DNA of 47,483 bases from Dehalococcoidales bacterium (GTDB lineage: Bacteria; Chloroflexota; Dehalococcoidia; Dehalococcoidales; CSSed11-197). Positions 1-7,757 of this stretch are shown piece by piece (position 1 is the stretch's first letter; the number at the start of each line of letters is the position of its first letter). Below the pieces are notes generated by a model. The model did no database searches and was not told the DNA's origin. It was given only the letters and a program-made list of their open reading frames with translations. Where the stretch lies: positions 1-47,483 of the forward strand of contig JAQUNW010000007.1 in assembly GCA_028717385.1 (NCBI GenBank), read 5' to 3'. The position numbers and the translations under genes are program-made.

Positions 1-155
1 ACTGCTTTTCGGTCACGAATCTGAATTTCGTAAGATTGGTACAGGATAAGACGAACCATAGAGAGAAGGCTGTTCGCGTCCAAATTGAGTTCAGGGTTAT
101 CCTTCAACATCTGTTTCGCGGTTGCTTCATCTATTGCCAATACCTTCAAATCCAA
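1..155 (-). CDS. Unidentified partial reading frame overlapping the broken end of fabF
   Basis: This frame is open from about position 161 to the window edge on the minus strand. It is offset by one base from fabF and overlaps its last ~30 bases. Possible starts are TTG codons at 155, 149 and 140, none with a convincing ribosome binding site. The readable residues include LAIDEATAKQMLKDNPEL and then an amphipathic, charged stretch. The first part loosely resembles the C-terminal tail of RecG-type helicases (an alanine-rich helix followed by a DPEL-like turn), but this is weak and I do not assign it. It occupies the place where the last ~115 residues of FabF should be, so it is probably foreign sequence joined to fabF by a rearrangement or an assembly join. 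Confidence 0.3.
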   Translation of the reverse strand, partial: MDLKVLAIDEATAKQMLKDNPELNLDANSLLSMVRLILYQSYEIQIRDRKA

Positions 156-1020
156 CGTCTTTCAAGGCGATTTGTATTGCGCGCACTGCTGATTCTCCAG
201 AAGCAAGGGGTTGGGTGATATGAAAGGCATCTGAAGTGGCTCCATAACCAACAATCTCGGCAAGAATTGGAGCACCTCGCTCCAGTGCATATTCAAGACT
301 TTCCAACACAAGTACTCCCGAACCTTCACCAATTACAAAACCATCCCGCTGAGAATCAAATGGACGTGAAGCAGTTGCAGGGTCAGGGTTGCGGGTAAGA
401 GCTCCCGCCTGGGCAAAGCCGGCCACCCCAAGGGGGGTTATAGCGGCATCAGTACCGCCGGCTAGGGCTGCCTTGAGTTCTCCATGCTTTACCATTTTAT
501 AAGCGATTCCGAGTGCGTCGGTACCGGTTGAACAGGCAGATACCAGGCTCAGGTTAAAACCGCGTATTCCTGTTTCAATTGATACCCGGCCGGTAGCATT
601 ATCGGCAATCATCATTGGTACGATAAAGGGGCTGACCCGCATTGGTCCGCGAGAATTTAACACTGAAACCTGTTCTTCCATGGAGTGGGTACCGCCGATG
701 CCGGTACCAATAAGAATGCCTATTTCGTAACGGTTTTCATCATCTATCACCAGGCCGGCTTGTTCTATTGCCTGTCTGGAAGCAGTGATAGCGAACTGTG
801 CAAAGCGATCGGTGTATCTGGCGGTTTTAGGATCCATATAATTTACTGGATCAAAGTTTTTAACTTCTCCGGCAACTTTTACCGGGAAAGTAGAGGTATC
901 AAAGCATTGAATAGTATCAATCCCGTTGACGGAGGAAATGAGGTTGTGCCAGGTTTGGTCGGCGGTGATACCAAGAGGGCTGACTGCCCCGTATCCGGTT
1001 ACAACAACTCTGTTAGTCAT
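127..1020 (-). pseudogene. fabF: 3-oxoacyl-ACP synthase II (FabF), C-terminally truncated
   Basis: Condensing enzyme of fatty acid elongation, which joins malonyl-ACP to acyl-ACP. The N-terminal 290 residues are clearly FabF: the start VVVTGYGAVSPLG, the active-site cysteine in SACSTG at residue 163 (the position used in E. coli FabF) and the GEGSGVLVLE motif. The family is usually ~410 residues. This frame stops at 297, just after ALKDVGFEG. The part carrying both catalytic histidines (NAHGTSTP and the later GH motif) and the GFGG loop is missing, and it is not in another frame down to position 1. As written the product could not condense. The start is one base after the acpP stop, so the two genes are co-transcribed. 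The loss may be genuine, or a contig-edge or assembly artefact. Confidence 0.8.
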
Positions 1021-1021
1021 G

Positions 1022-1261
1022 CTAAGTGCTCATTTTAGATTGTATGAGTTCGGCAACTTCGCCGACTTTGGTCAGTTTGGCCAGTTCCTCGTCCGGCAGG
1101 GTTATACCGAAACTGTCTTCCATGGCCAGGCTGAGTTCAACCATACTGAGAGAATCCATTTCGAGGTCACCAATAAAAGTGGAATCAGGGGTAATTTTAG
1201 CTTCATCGATTCCGGGGTTTACCTTGCAGATAGCCTTTTTGAGTTCTGCGTGAATGTCCAT
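1022..1261 (-). CDS. acpP: Acyl carrier protein
   Basis: Small acidic carrier (79 residues) that holds growing acyl chains on a 4'-phosphopantetheine arm. The attachment site is the DSL motif, with serine 37 in EMDSLSMVEL. Length and the helical acidic composition are normal for AcpP. A ribosome binding site AAGGACGG lies just upstream of the ATG. It is transcribed away from plsX, with 165-180 bp between the divergent genes, and its stop is followed after one base by the fabF ATG. The arrangement acpP-fabF next to plsX is a standard fatty acid/phospholipid locus. Confidence 0.95.
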   Translation of the reverse strand: MDIHAELKKAICKVNPGIDEAKITPDSTFIGDLEMDSLSMVELSLAMEDSFGITLPDEELAKLTKVGEVAELIQSKMST

Positions 1262-1441
1262 TGCACCGTCCTTAATAATAGATTACATAAATCAAGGAGT
1301 GCCAAAAAGCTGTATAGAAGTTTGTTAAATATATAAGAGGCTCGGGATTAGATCCAGCCTTTGCAAATCCTTGTTAAGCGGTGCTAGTATAAGGATCCTA
1401 AAAAAAGTTGTCAAATACTAATATAAATGGAGCCTGCCCTG

Positions 1442-2461
1442 ATGATAATCGCTGTCGACGCCAGTGGAGGTGATTATGCCCCGCATGAAATTGTAAAAGG
1501 AGCCGCTTCGGCTGCTAATGAATATAACGTACCCATAGCTTTGCTTGGTAATAAAAATATTCTTAGCAGGCTGGTACAAAAGTACGAGAAAAAAACCAAC
1601 CTCCTTGTAATAGATGCTCCACAGATAATAACTTGTAACGAACAGCCGGTACAGGCATTAAAAACAAAGCCGCATTCTTCAATCGTGGTAGGAATGCATA
1701 TGGTTAAAGAAGGAAAAGCTTCTGCATTTGTTTCTGCCGGTTCCACCGGAGCAGTCCTGGCTGCAAGCTATATGATGCTTGGCAGGCTGCCAAATATACA
1801 GAGACCTACATTGGCTACGGTGATTGCGGTTAATCCAGAGCATCCTTTTTTATTGATAGATGCTGGCGCTAATGCTGATTGCATACCGGCATATCTTGCC
1901 CAGTTTGCTGTCATGGGCTCTATATTTGCCGTCGAGCATTTGGGGATAGAAAAACCCAGGGTTGCTCTGCTTAACAACGGTACCGAAGAGGGGAAAGGAA
2001 ACCGTTTGGCAAAAGAGAGCCATCAATTACTCAAGACGACTCCGGATATTAATTTCAGTGGCAATATTGAACCTCAGGAACTTTTGGCTAACCGTGCAGA
2101 TGTAGTGGTGACAGATGGTTTTACTGGCAATATAGTACTGAAGACCCTTGAGGGTTTCGGAGAAAACTTCGGTAAAAGTATTGGATGGCAGCAGACCCAT
2201 AAAGTCCCACGTGAATTGCAAGGCTCAGCGCTGGTTAACTATGCGAAGGTCGTGTTTCTAACTAAGCGGGCTGATTACAAGGAATTTGGCGGCGCCTGTT
2301 TGCTTGGGCTGGAAGGCAATGTGGTAGTAGCTCACGGGCGCAGCAAATCCAAGGCCATCAAGAGTGCTATTCATCTTGCCATTCGCACAGTTGAACTTGA
2401 AATTATTGGTTCAATCAAAAAAGCAGTAACAGAAATCAGCCATAGCACTATTACTGAATAA
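1442..2461 (+). CDS. plsX: Phosphate acyltransferase PlsX
   Basis: Makes acyl-phosphate from acyl-ACP, the donor for glycerol-3-phosphate acylation by PlsY; a peripheral membrane enzyme. The sequence has the PlsX N-terminus IIAVDASGGDYAPHEIVKGA, the glycine-rich FVSAGSTGAVLA, LIDAGANADC and VVTDGFTGNIVLKT blocks, and the usual length (339 residues). An ATG at 1427 would add five residues (MEPAL), but the ATG at 1442 has GGAG nine bases upstream and begins right at the conserved IIAVD core, so I prefer it. It heads a plus-strand group with fxsA and smr. Confidence 0.95.
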   Translation: MIIAVDASGGDYAPHEIVKGAASAANEYNVPIALLGNKNILSRLVQKYEKKTNLLVIDAPQIITCNEQPVQALKTKPHSSIVVGMHMVKEGKASAFVSAGSTGAVLAASYMMLGRLPNIQRPTLATVIAVNPEHPFLLIDAGANADCIPAYLAQFAVMGSIFAVEHLGIEKPRVALLNNGTEEGKGNRLAKESHQLLKTTPDINFSGNIEPQELLANRADVVVTDGFTGNIVLKTLEGFGENFGKSIGWQQTHKVPRELQGSALVNYAKVVFLTKRADYKEFGGACLLGLEGNVVVAHGRSKSKAIKSAIHLAIRTVELEIIGSIKKAVTEISHSTITE

Positions 2462-2522
2462 AACAGCGGTGTATTTTCAGCTGTAATGGCACTTCAAATT
2501 TGGGGAGTGTTATACTTTTCAT

Positions 2523-2939
2523 ATGTTGTTAAAAATAATACTTGTTATTGGTTCTCTGCTGATTGCCGAGGTTGTTATTTTGGCATTGATCATCCGGTTT
2601 TGCGGCGTGGTTGTCGGGGCAGCCATCATAATTGGCACCGCTTTGTTAGGAGCGGTGATTCTGGCACCTATGAGGGTATCAGCAGTCCTCAGGCTTAAAG
2701 GAATCCTAACCAGATCCACCCCTTTGGAAGAAGGCGTTCTGCATACTTTATTATTGTATTTGTCTGGTGTGCTGTTAATATCCCCGGGAATAATAGGAGA
2801 TTTACTTGGCTTACTTTTACTATTGCCGTGTTTTCGTACAAAGATTACCAGAAAAGCACGGAAAATAGCCGAGGAGTTTATAGAAAGAAGGCGTTATAGA
2901 GTTAATCGTATTGGATGTGACAATACATGGCAAAAATAA
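2523..2939 (+). CDS. fxsA: FxsA family membrane protein
   Basis: Small inner-membrane protein (138 residues) of the FxsA family. In E. coli FxsA is linked to exclusion of phage T7; its wider role is unclear. Two hydrophobic helices occupy residues 1-50. They are followed by the family signature PGIIGDLLGLLLLLP near residues 88-102 and a basic cytoplasmic tail. The gene starts 61 bp after plsX and overlaps the start of the next gene by 13 bp. No strong ribosome binding site is near the ATG; the nearest purine run (GGGGAG) is ~16 bases away. Confidence 0.85.
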   Translation: MLLKIILVIGSLLIAEVVILALIIRFCGVVVGAAIIIGTALLGAVILAPMRVSAVLRLKGILTRSTPLEEGVLHTLLLYLSGVLLISPGIIGDLLGLLLLLPCFRTKITRKARKIAEEFIERRRYRVNRIGCDNTWQK

Positions 2940-3181
2940 CACTAGATTTGCATGATATATATAACAAAGGCGCCGCTATCGATAGCGAACTGAACCGTGT
3001 TATACAAGAGGCTTTAGAAAAACGCATCACTCCGGTGGAGATAATACCGGGTAAAGGATCAGGGCAGCTGAAAAAACGGGTATTGAGATTTCTTGCCCAG
3101 CCGGAGATTAAAAAACTATATCATCGCCTGGAAAAGGACGATAAAAACTTCGGACGAATATTCGTGCACTTCAAGCATTAG
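2927..3181 (+). CDS. Smr-domain protein (MutS2 C-terminal-like)
   Basis: Single-domain protein of 84 residues matching the Smr domain: LDLH near the N-terminus, then EIIPGKGSGQLKKRV, corresponding to the conserved glycine-rich IxGKGxGxLR motif, and a terminal strand. Smr domains are nucleases or RNA/DNA-binding modules, usually at the end of MutS2. Stand-alone copies exist, but their targets are mostly unknown. The LDLHD in place of the usual LDLHG is a small departure. It overlaps fxsA by 13 bp, so translational coupling is likely. It is the last gene of this operon. Confidence 0.8.
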   Translation: MAKITLDLHDIYNKGAAIDSELNRVIQEALEKRITPVEIIPGKGSGQLKKRVLRFLAQPEIKKLYHRLEKDDKNFGRIFVHFKH

Positions 3182-3238
3182 TTGAACATTTGGACTGAAA
3201 AATGAAACATGGTTTACTAACTAGTGGCACCCGCATTT

Positions 3239-3367
3239 TTAAAATTCTGCCACGATAGCAACTGCTATAGCTCTTTCCTCCATGGTAGTTTCGTTAAGAA
3301 TCCCCAGCTTATTAATAAAGCGTGAATTTATATCCACACCTCTTAATTGATACCACTCACGCGGGAT
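3239..3367 (-). pseudogene. Decayed C-terminal coding fragment
   Basis: A 42-codon minus-strand frame that ends in TAA at 3239-3241. It has no start codon at its N-terminus and an in-frame TAG immediately before it (3368-3370). The residues look protein-like (REWYQLRGVDINSRFINKLG, then a helix ending MEERAIAVAIVAEF). The first part faintly recalls the RGWD...LxxLG tail of aldehyde:ferredoxin oxidoreductase family enzymes. That identification is only a suggestion. It has no promoter or partner genes. Confidence 0.3.
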
Positions 3368-3516
3368 CTATTATAATATTTACTTATCAATACCATAAGA
3401 ATTATTGACAATTCATAACTAGATGTGTTATACCTTCTGCATAGAATTAGAGTTAATCCCCTGGAAAGAATAAGAAAAATCGAGATAACGCTGAATGTAA
3501 AAATATAAACAGGAGA

Positions 3517-3604
3517 AATAAAAAGGGAACAGCCCTTGCAGGGGCTGTTCCGACGGAATAACGAACAAATACCCGCCGACTAAGACAGTTACTGCCGTTT
3601 TCCT
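3517..3604 (-). ncRNA. Predicted orphan small RNA, ~88 nt
   Basis: On the minus strand a near-consensus promoter (3611-3639) is followed about 90 nt later by a perfect intrinsic terminator. The terminator has a 10-bp stem GGAACAGCCC/GGGCTGTTCC (3526-3535 with 3542-3551), a 6-nt loop, then CCTTTTTATTT. The stretch between has no start codon with a ribosome binding site and no meaningful reading frame. I looked for the conserved cores of SRP, 6S, tmRNA and RNase P RNA and did not find them. It runs divergently from the molybdenum hydroxylase operon. The promoter and terminator are directly visible; the existence and role of the transcript are inferred. Confidence 0.6.
3526..3551 (-). terminator. 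Intrinsic terminator of the predicted small RNA
   Basis: Perfect 10-bp GC-rich stem with a 6-nt loop. On the minus strand it is followed by CTTTTTATTT; on the plus strand no T-run follows. It therefore acts on minus-strand transcription and not as the smr terminator. Confidence 0.75.
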
Positions 3605-3610
3605 TTTCGC

Positions 3611-3639
3611 ATTATATAGGAAAGAATACTCTTAGTCAA
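3611..3639 (-). promoter_or_regulatory. Sigma-70 type promoter for the predicted small RNA
   Basis: Minus strand TTGACT, 17-bp spacer, TATAAT: a nearly consensus housekeeping promoter. The expected start is near 3604. An 8-bp inverted match (GACTAAGA here, TCTTAGTC in the early transcript) may be an operator or coincidence. Confidence 0.7.
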
Positions 3640-3671
3640 TCAACTTAAACAGCATTTTGATACAAGTTGAT
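3639..3671 (+). repeat. Inverted repeat upstream of the molybdenum hydroxylase operon
   Basis: Arms ATCAACTT (3639-3646) and AAGTTGAT (3664-3671) are perfectly complementary with a 17-nt spacer. It sits ~90 bp before the first gene and overlaps the edge of the divergent small-RNA promoter, so it could be an operator shared by both or an mRNA leader hairpin. Confidence 0.4.
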
Positions 3672-3756
3672 GCGGCAACTGAAAGGAGGAAGATCCAGAT
3701 ATTTTAATTCTCGCAAATCGAAATAATTAAACATTAATGATAAGGAGTTTATTTCA

Positions 3757-4437
3757 ATGGCTGATAACAAAGAAGAGTTGGATATTGGTAGACTTTCACG
3801 AAGGAAGTTTCTGAAAGACGCAAGCATCGCTGTTAGTGGAATTACTCTGGGCACGATGTCCATTACAGCTTGCACTAATGCCCAAGCAGAGACGCCGACC
3901 AAAACTGTGACAGTTACATCTCCTCCTGTGACAGTTACATCTCCTCCGGATACTCTGCTTGTTGAGAAAGTTTCCGAAGCCAATTATATCGAGATAACTG
4001 TAAATGGATATAAATCTAAGGTCCTGGTAACTCCCGAAGAGACTCTGGCTGAAATGCTAAGAGATAAAATGAACCTTACAGGTACAAAAGTTGGATGCGA
4101 CCGTGGTACCTGTGGGGCATGCGTGGTACATGTAAATGGCAAGCCTGTACTATCTTGCATGATGTTGGCCATCGAGGCCAATGGGGCTTCCGTCACAACC
4201 ATTGAGGGGCTTGAAGAAAAAGGCAAGCTCCATCCCCTTCAGCAGGCTGTCTACGACCACACCGGCTATCAATGCGGCTTTTGCACTCCGGGACTAATCA
4301 TGGAAGCTAAAGCCTTGCTAGATGAGAATCCGCATCCGACACAGGAGGAGATAAAAGAGGCGTTGGGTGGCCATATTTGCAGATGTGGCGCTTTCTACTC
4401 TTTCATTGAATCCGTTCAGATGGTGGGAGGTAATTAA
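3757..4437 (+). CDS. Tat-exported 2Fe-2S small subunit of a molybdenum hydroxylase
   Basis: Electron-transfer subunit of a xanthine dehydrogenase family enzyme. A twin-arginine signal SRRKFLK lies at residues 14-20, with a hydrophobic stretch and a possible lipobox ending at Cys39 (SITAC). A Thr/Val/Pro linker contains a tandem repeat. Then comes a plant-type ferredoxin domain (C114, C119, C122, C134) and a helical [2Fe-2S] domain (C173, C176, C208, C210). At 226 residues it is close to E. coli PaoA, the exported small subunit of periplasmic aldehyde oxidoreductase. The large and FAD subunits have no signal, so they would travel with this one through Tat. The next gene starts 2 bp after the stop. 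The ribosome binding site AAGGAG lies before the ATG. Confidence 0.9.
   Translation: MADNKEELDIGRLSRRKFLKDASIAVSGITLGTMSITACTNAQAETPTKTVTVTSPPVTVTSPPDTLLVEKVSEANYIEITVNGYKSKVLVTPEETLAEMLRDKMNLTGTKVGCDRGTCGACVVHVNGKPVLSCMMLAIEANGASVTTIEGLEEKGKLHPLQQAVYDHTGYQCGFCTPGLIMEAKALLDENPHPTQEEIKEALGGHICRCGAFYSFIESVQMVGGN
3907..3948 (+). repeat. 21-bp tandem duplication in the exported linker
   Basis: Two adjacent 21-bp copies (3907-3927 and 3928-3948) differ at one base and encode VTVTSPP twice at residues 51-64. They lie just after the signal/lipobox in a flexible linker, so copy number could change without breaking the frame. Confidence 0.85.
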
Positions 4438-4439
4438 TT

Positions 4440-6662
4440 ATGACTACTAAATATAATGTAGTGGGAAAATCTCTTCCTCGACCCGATGCTCGTCCCATCG
4501 TCACTGGGGCGGCGATGTACCACCGGGATATCAAAATTCCCAATATGCTGCATACGTGCATCCTCCGTAGCCCGCACGCCCATGCGAATATCAAGAGTAT
4601 CGATGCTTCTGAGGCGGAAGCATTTCCCGGTGTGGCAGCGGTGCTGACTTACAAAAACATTCCGGCAGAATGGCCTAAGGGTTATGGAAAAAATCAACAC
4701 CTGCGCATCTTGAGTGACAAGGTGCGTTTTGTAGGTGACCCGGTAGCGGTTGTCGCTGCTGAAACCAAGGCTATTGCCGATCACGCAGTGGAACTTATCA
4801 ACGTCGAATATGAAAAGTTGCCCGCTGTATTCACTACCGCTGATGCTTTAAAACCCGGAGCACCAATAATTCACGAAGAATATCCTGACAATTCTATCCC
4901 AGAAAGCGCGTACGAGTATGGTGATGTGGAGGAGGCTTTTGCTCAGCCTGACGTTGTTATCGTTGAGACTTCTTCCAATCTTATTGCCGAACTCCCTGTA
5001 GTGAACCTTCTCGAAGATTCCGGCACCATAGCATGGTTTGAAGGTGAAAAAGTATTTGCCCTGAGACCCACCCAAAACAGTCCATCTACTCTGGGTAAAA
5101 TAGCTGATTTTACCGGGATTGATGTAACGAACATGCGGGTGATGTCACCACGTTTTGTTGGCGGCTCCATGAATGTAAAAGAAAATGGACTCAAGGATTT
5201 GGAGTTTGCCGTTACTCTTGCCAAACTTACCGGCAGACCAGTTGGCGTTTTTTTGAATAAAGAAGAAATGTTCCATCAATACCACAAGGAACGCATGGGG
5301 GCACAATATAAGATAGGTGTGAAACAGGATGGTACGCTGATGGCAGTAGAAGGTTCGGCTACGGGCGACGGCACAGCGTACAACTTCACAGCCGCAGCAA
5401 ATTATTGCGCATCCCAAATCAATTATGTGGCGAACATACCAAACCTTAAGTTCGAGAAACTGAACACTGCCTTTACCAATGTCCCGCCTGGTGGCGGGTG
5501 CCGGGGTTGGATATACATGGAAGCTGAATGGACATTTCAGCCAGCGCTGGCACAAGCTATTGAAGCCATCGACATGGACCCTTTTGATTTCTTTATGAAG
5601 AACACCCTTAAAAAGGGCACTCGTTTTTATCATGACGGGTATCATGAGTGTGCCTGTGACCCCGTAACCGCCGCAGCGACGCTTGCTGCTGAGGAATTTG
5701 GCTGGAAAGCGAAGTGGAAGGGATGGAAGAAACCAACTTCAATTAGCAATGGCAAAATTACGGCGGTAGGCATAGGTTGGGGCGGTTGCGGCAACGGCAG
5801 TTCGACTTCGCACTTTGCGACGGTCACCCTGAGTAGCAACGGTAATGTCTATGTTACCCCGTCTGAGGATGATTTTGGGAATGGTCAACGGCAAACCCCG
5901 AGGCGTCACGCCGCTGAAGTGCTGAAAATTCCCCTGGATGCGATAAAAGGCCCATCTGGTGACACAGACTCCCAGGCGTTTTATGCATGGCCAGTTGCCT
6001 GTGGAACTTATTCTATCGGAAGAGCGGTAAAATATGCTGCCGAGGAGGTTAGGCGCCAGCTCTTTGAATTGGCGGCACCCCAACTTGGAGTATCTGTTGA
6101 AGACCTGTACCTTGAAGATAGAGCAGTTAAAGTAATCAACAATCCCGACAAGCGGATATCATGGAATGTTCTTATCCCCAAAAATATGTCAATAATTGGC
6201 AGTGGTTCATCCCTTGCAGCGGGTAAAATGCCAATGATGTACTGTTGCCTTGTCGAGGTAGAGGTAGACTCCGAGACTGGTGGATTTGAAGTGAAAAATA
6301 TCGTTTACGGCTCGGATATTGGGCAGATAATGTCACCGAATGATGCTTATCAGCAGCCGATATGGAGCCTGGTGATGGACGGAACGCGAGAAGCTTACAC
6401 GCTTGATAAGACGACGGGCCGGGTACTCAATCCCAACTATCTTGATATAAAGTCACGCTGTTTTAACGATTTACCGGATTTTAAGGTCATATTTACGGAA
6501 ACTCCAGAAGAAACTGCCCCGCATGGCGCACGATCATTCGCTGAAGCGGTTCCAGTACCTGTAACGCCAGCTATTGTCATGGCAATCTACAACGCTACTG
6601 GTACAATGTTTGAACTGCCTATCACCCCTGATAAAATTCTCGCCGCACTGGGCAAGGCATAG
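4440..6662 (+). CDS. Molybdopterin-binding large subunit of a molybdenum hydroxylase (PaoC/XdhA-like)
   Basis: Catalytic subunit (740 residues) that would hydroxylate an aldehyde or N-heterocycle at a Mo centre. The N-terminal domain has the family start VGKSLPRPDARPIVTGAAMY and LRSPHAHA. The Moco-binding segments include PPGGGCRGW and GTYSIGRAV. The C-terminal block GARSFAEA places a glutamate at about residue 702, where the family has its catalytic base (38 residues from the end, against 40 in PaoC). The usual GxGE is replaced by SFAE. The CO-dehydrogenase loop AYxCSFR is absent, so it is not a CoxL. Substrate cannot be read from sequence. It lies between the Fe-S gene (2 bp) and the FAD gene (9 bp) in one operon. 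Periplasmic location is inferred from the Tat signal on its partner. Confidence 0.88.
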   Translation: MTTKYNVVGKSLPRPDARPIVTGAAMYHRDIKIPNMLHTCILRSPHAHANIKSIDASEAEAFPGVAAVLTYKNIPAEWPKGYGKNQHLRILSDKVRFVGDPVAVVAAETKAIADHAVELINVEYEKLPAVFTTADALKPGAPIIHEEYPDNSIPESAYEYGDVEEAFAQPDVVIVETSSNLIAELPVVNLLEDSGTIAWFEGEKVFALRPTQNSPSTLGKIADFTGIDVTNMRVMSPRFVGGSMNVKENGLKDLEFAVTLAKLTGRPVGVFLNKEEMFHQYHKERMGAQYKIGVKQDGTLMAVEGSATGDGTAYNFTAAANYCASQINYVANIPNLKFEKLNTAFTNVPPGGGCRGWIYMEAEWTFQPALAQAIEAIDMDPFDFFMKNTLKKGTRFYHDGYHECACDPVTAAATLAAEEFGWKAKWKGWKKPTSISNGKITAVGIGWGGCGNGSSTSHFATVTLSSNGNVYVTPSEDDFGNGQRQTPRRHAAEVLKIPLDAIKGPSGDTDSQAFYAWPVACGTYSIGRAVKYAAEEVRRQLFELAAPQLGVSVEDLYLEDRAVKVINNPDKRISWNVLIPKNMSIIGSGSSLAAGKMPMMYCCLVEVEVDSETGGFEVKNIVYGSDIGQIMSPNDAYQQPIWSLVMDGTREAYTLDKTTGRVLNPNYLDIKSRCFNDLPDFKVIFTETPEETAPHGARSFAEAVPVPVTPAIVMAIYNATGTMFELPITPDKILAALGKA

Positions 6663-6671
6663 GAGGATAAG

Positions 6672-7643
6672 ATGAAGACATTTACTCATGTTGAAGCTAA
6701 AACTATCGAAGAGGCCGTTTCATCTCTTGGGCATTATGGTGATAAAGCTAAACTCATCTCAGGGGGAACAGACCTTTTAGGTCTGTTGAAAGATGCAGTT
6801 CTTCCGGCCTATCCTGAAGCTCTTGTGAATATCAAGACCATACCTGATATGGCGTATATTAGGGAAGAAGGCGGTACTCTTAAAATAGGCGTAATGACAA
6901 CGCTGAATGATTTGGCTCAAAATCCTACGGTGCAGTCTAAGTATTCTGCACTGGCTCAAGCAGCCAGAGCAGTAGGGTCAACCGGCATTCGTAATATGGG
7001 AACGATTGGGGGTAATATCTGTCAGCAGGTAAGGTGCTGGTACTTTCGATCGTCAGGCAACTATTTCGACTGTTTGAGAAAAACCACTGGTGGTGCCTGT
7101 TATGCTCTTACCGGTGATCACCGCTACCATTCAATATTTGGGGCTGTTGATGGCTGCGTTGCAGTTAATCCCTCAGATACAGCACCTGCACTGGTTGCTT
7201 TGGGGGCCAAGATTAAGACAAACAAGCGCACCTTCGAAGCCAAAGACTTCTTTGTGCCCAACGGTGGTAATACTCACGCGCTCGAAGGCGATGAAGTAGC
7301 AACCGAAATCCAGATACCAGCTTTGATTGCGGGATCAAAAAGTGCCTTCGTAAAATTTGCCATACGAAAATCTATTGACTTTCCCATCGTGAATTGCGCT
7401 GCTGTAGTCACTACATCAGGTGGCGTTGTCAGCTCAGCACGTATTGTTCTTAACGCTGTTGCTGGAGCGCCATACCAGGCCACTGAAGCAGAAACCTCAT
7501 TAACAGGCAAAGCTATAGATGAGGTTTCTGCTCAGGCAGCCGGGGATGCTGCAGTTACAGCTGCCGTACCTTTGACAGGCAATAAATACCTGGTACAAAT
7601 TGCCCGTACTATGGTGAAGAGGGCTATACTAGCCTGCAGATAA
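6672..7643 (+). CDS. FAD-binding subunit with extra 4Fe-4S site (PaoB/HcrB-like)
   Basis: Accepts electrons from the Fe-S subunit through FAD (323 residues; PaoB is 318). FAD contacts are SGGTDLLGLL (about residues 30-39) and TIGGNICQ (111-118). An insert carries cysteines 117, 122, 134 and 143 in a CWYFR...C...GGAC pattern. This is the arrangement that holds an added [4Fe-4S] cluster in 4-hydroxybenzoyl-CoA reductase beta subunits and PaoB, and which ordinary xanthine dehydrogenases lack. The C-terminal CO-dehydrogenase flavoprotein domain follows. An AGGAGG ribosome binding site sits between the large-subunit stop and this ATG. The order small-large-FAD differs from paoABC. Confidence 0.88.
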   Translation: MKTFTHVEAKTIEEAVSSLGHYGDKAKLISGGTDLLGLLKDAVLPAYPEALVNIKTIPDMAYIREEGGTLKIGVMTTLNDLAQNPTVQSKYSALAQAARAVGSTGIRNMGTIGGNICQQVRCWYFRSSGNYFDCLRKTTGGACYALTGDHRYHSIFGAVDGCVAVNPSDTAPALVALGAKIKTNKRTFEAKDFFVPNGGNTHALEGDEVATEIQIPALIAGSKSAFVKFAIRKSIDFPIVNCAAVVTTSGGVVSSARIVLNAVAGAPYQATEAETSLTGKAIDEVSAQAAGDAAVTAAVPLTGNKYLVQIARTMVKRAILACR

Positions 7644-7659
7644 CAAAAAGGCTGAGATG

Positions 7660-7728
7660 CCACTTTGAAGGGTCCTGCCAGGTAAGCGATGGTAACAATC
7701 TGGGAAAGTGGCGGGACCCTTCCCTTTT
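7660..7728 (+). promoter_or_regulatory. Two mutually exclusive hairpins before yqeB (attenuator-like)
   Basis: In the 114-bp gap between the FAD subunit and yqeB, a 14-bp stem with one G-T pair forms between 7667-7680 and 7709-7722 and is followed by CCTTTT, which is terminator-like. An alternative stem pairs CCACTTT (7660-7666) with AAAGTGG (7705-7711) and shares bases 7709-7711 with the first, so both cannot form at once. A CTGAGA motif at 7652 recalls the TPP riboswitch, but the rest of that consensus is absent. This could adjust the level of the maturation gene relative to the structural genes. Confidence 0.5.
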
Positions 7729-7757
7729 AGCAATAGAGGTATAAAAAAGGGGGAATA

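Larger units (their letters stand above)
3182..3756. other. Intergenic region with gene remnant, small-RNA unit and dyad
   Basis: 575 bp without an intact protein gene, between smr and the molybdenum hydroxylase operon. It holds four things described separately: a decayed minus-strand coding fragment (3239-3370), a minus-strand small-RNA unit with terminator and promoter (3517-3639), and an inverted repeat in the hydroxylase leader (3639-3671). The segment 3371-3510 is AT-rich and I see nothing in it. Confidence 0.6.

Noticed and set aside
4440-6662. Aerobic-type CO dehydrogenase large subunit (CoxL)
   Set aside because: The CoxL active-site loop with the Cu/Mo-binding cysteine is not present; the corresponding region is PPGGGCRGW and the layout matches aldehyde oxidoreductases better.
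7644-7728. TPP riboswitch before yqeB
   Set aside because: A CTGAGA motif is present, but the second conserved half of the TPP aptamer is absent and the downstream gene is not thiamine-related.
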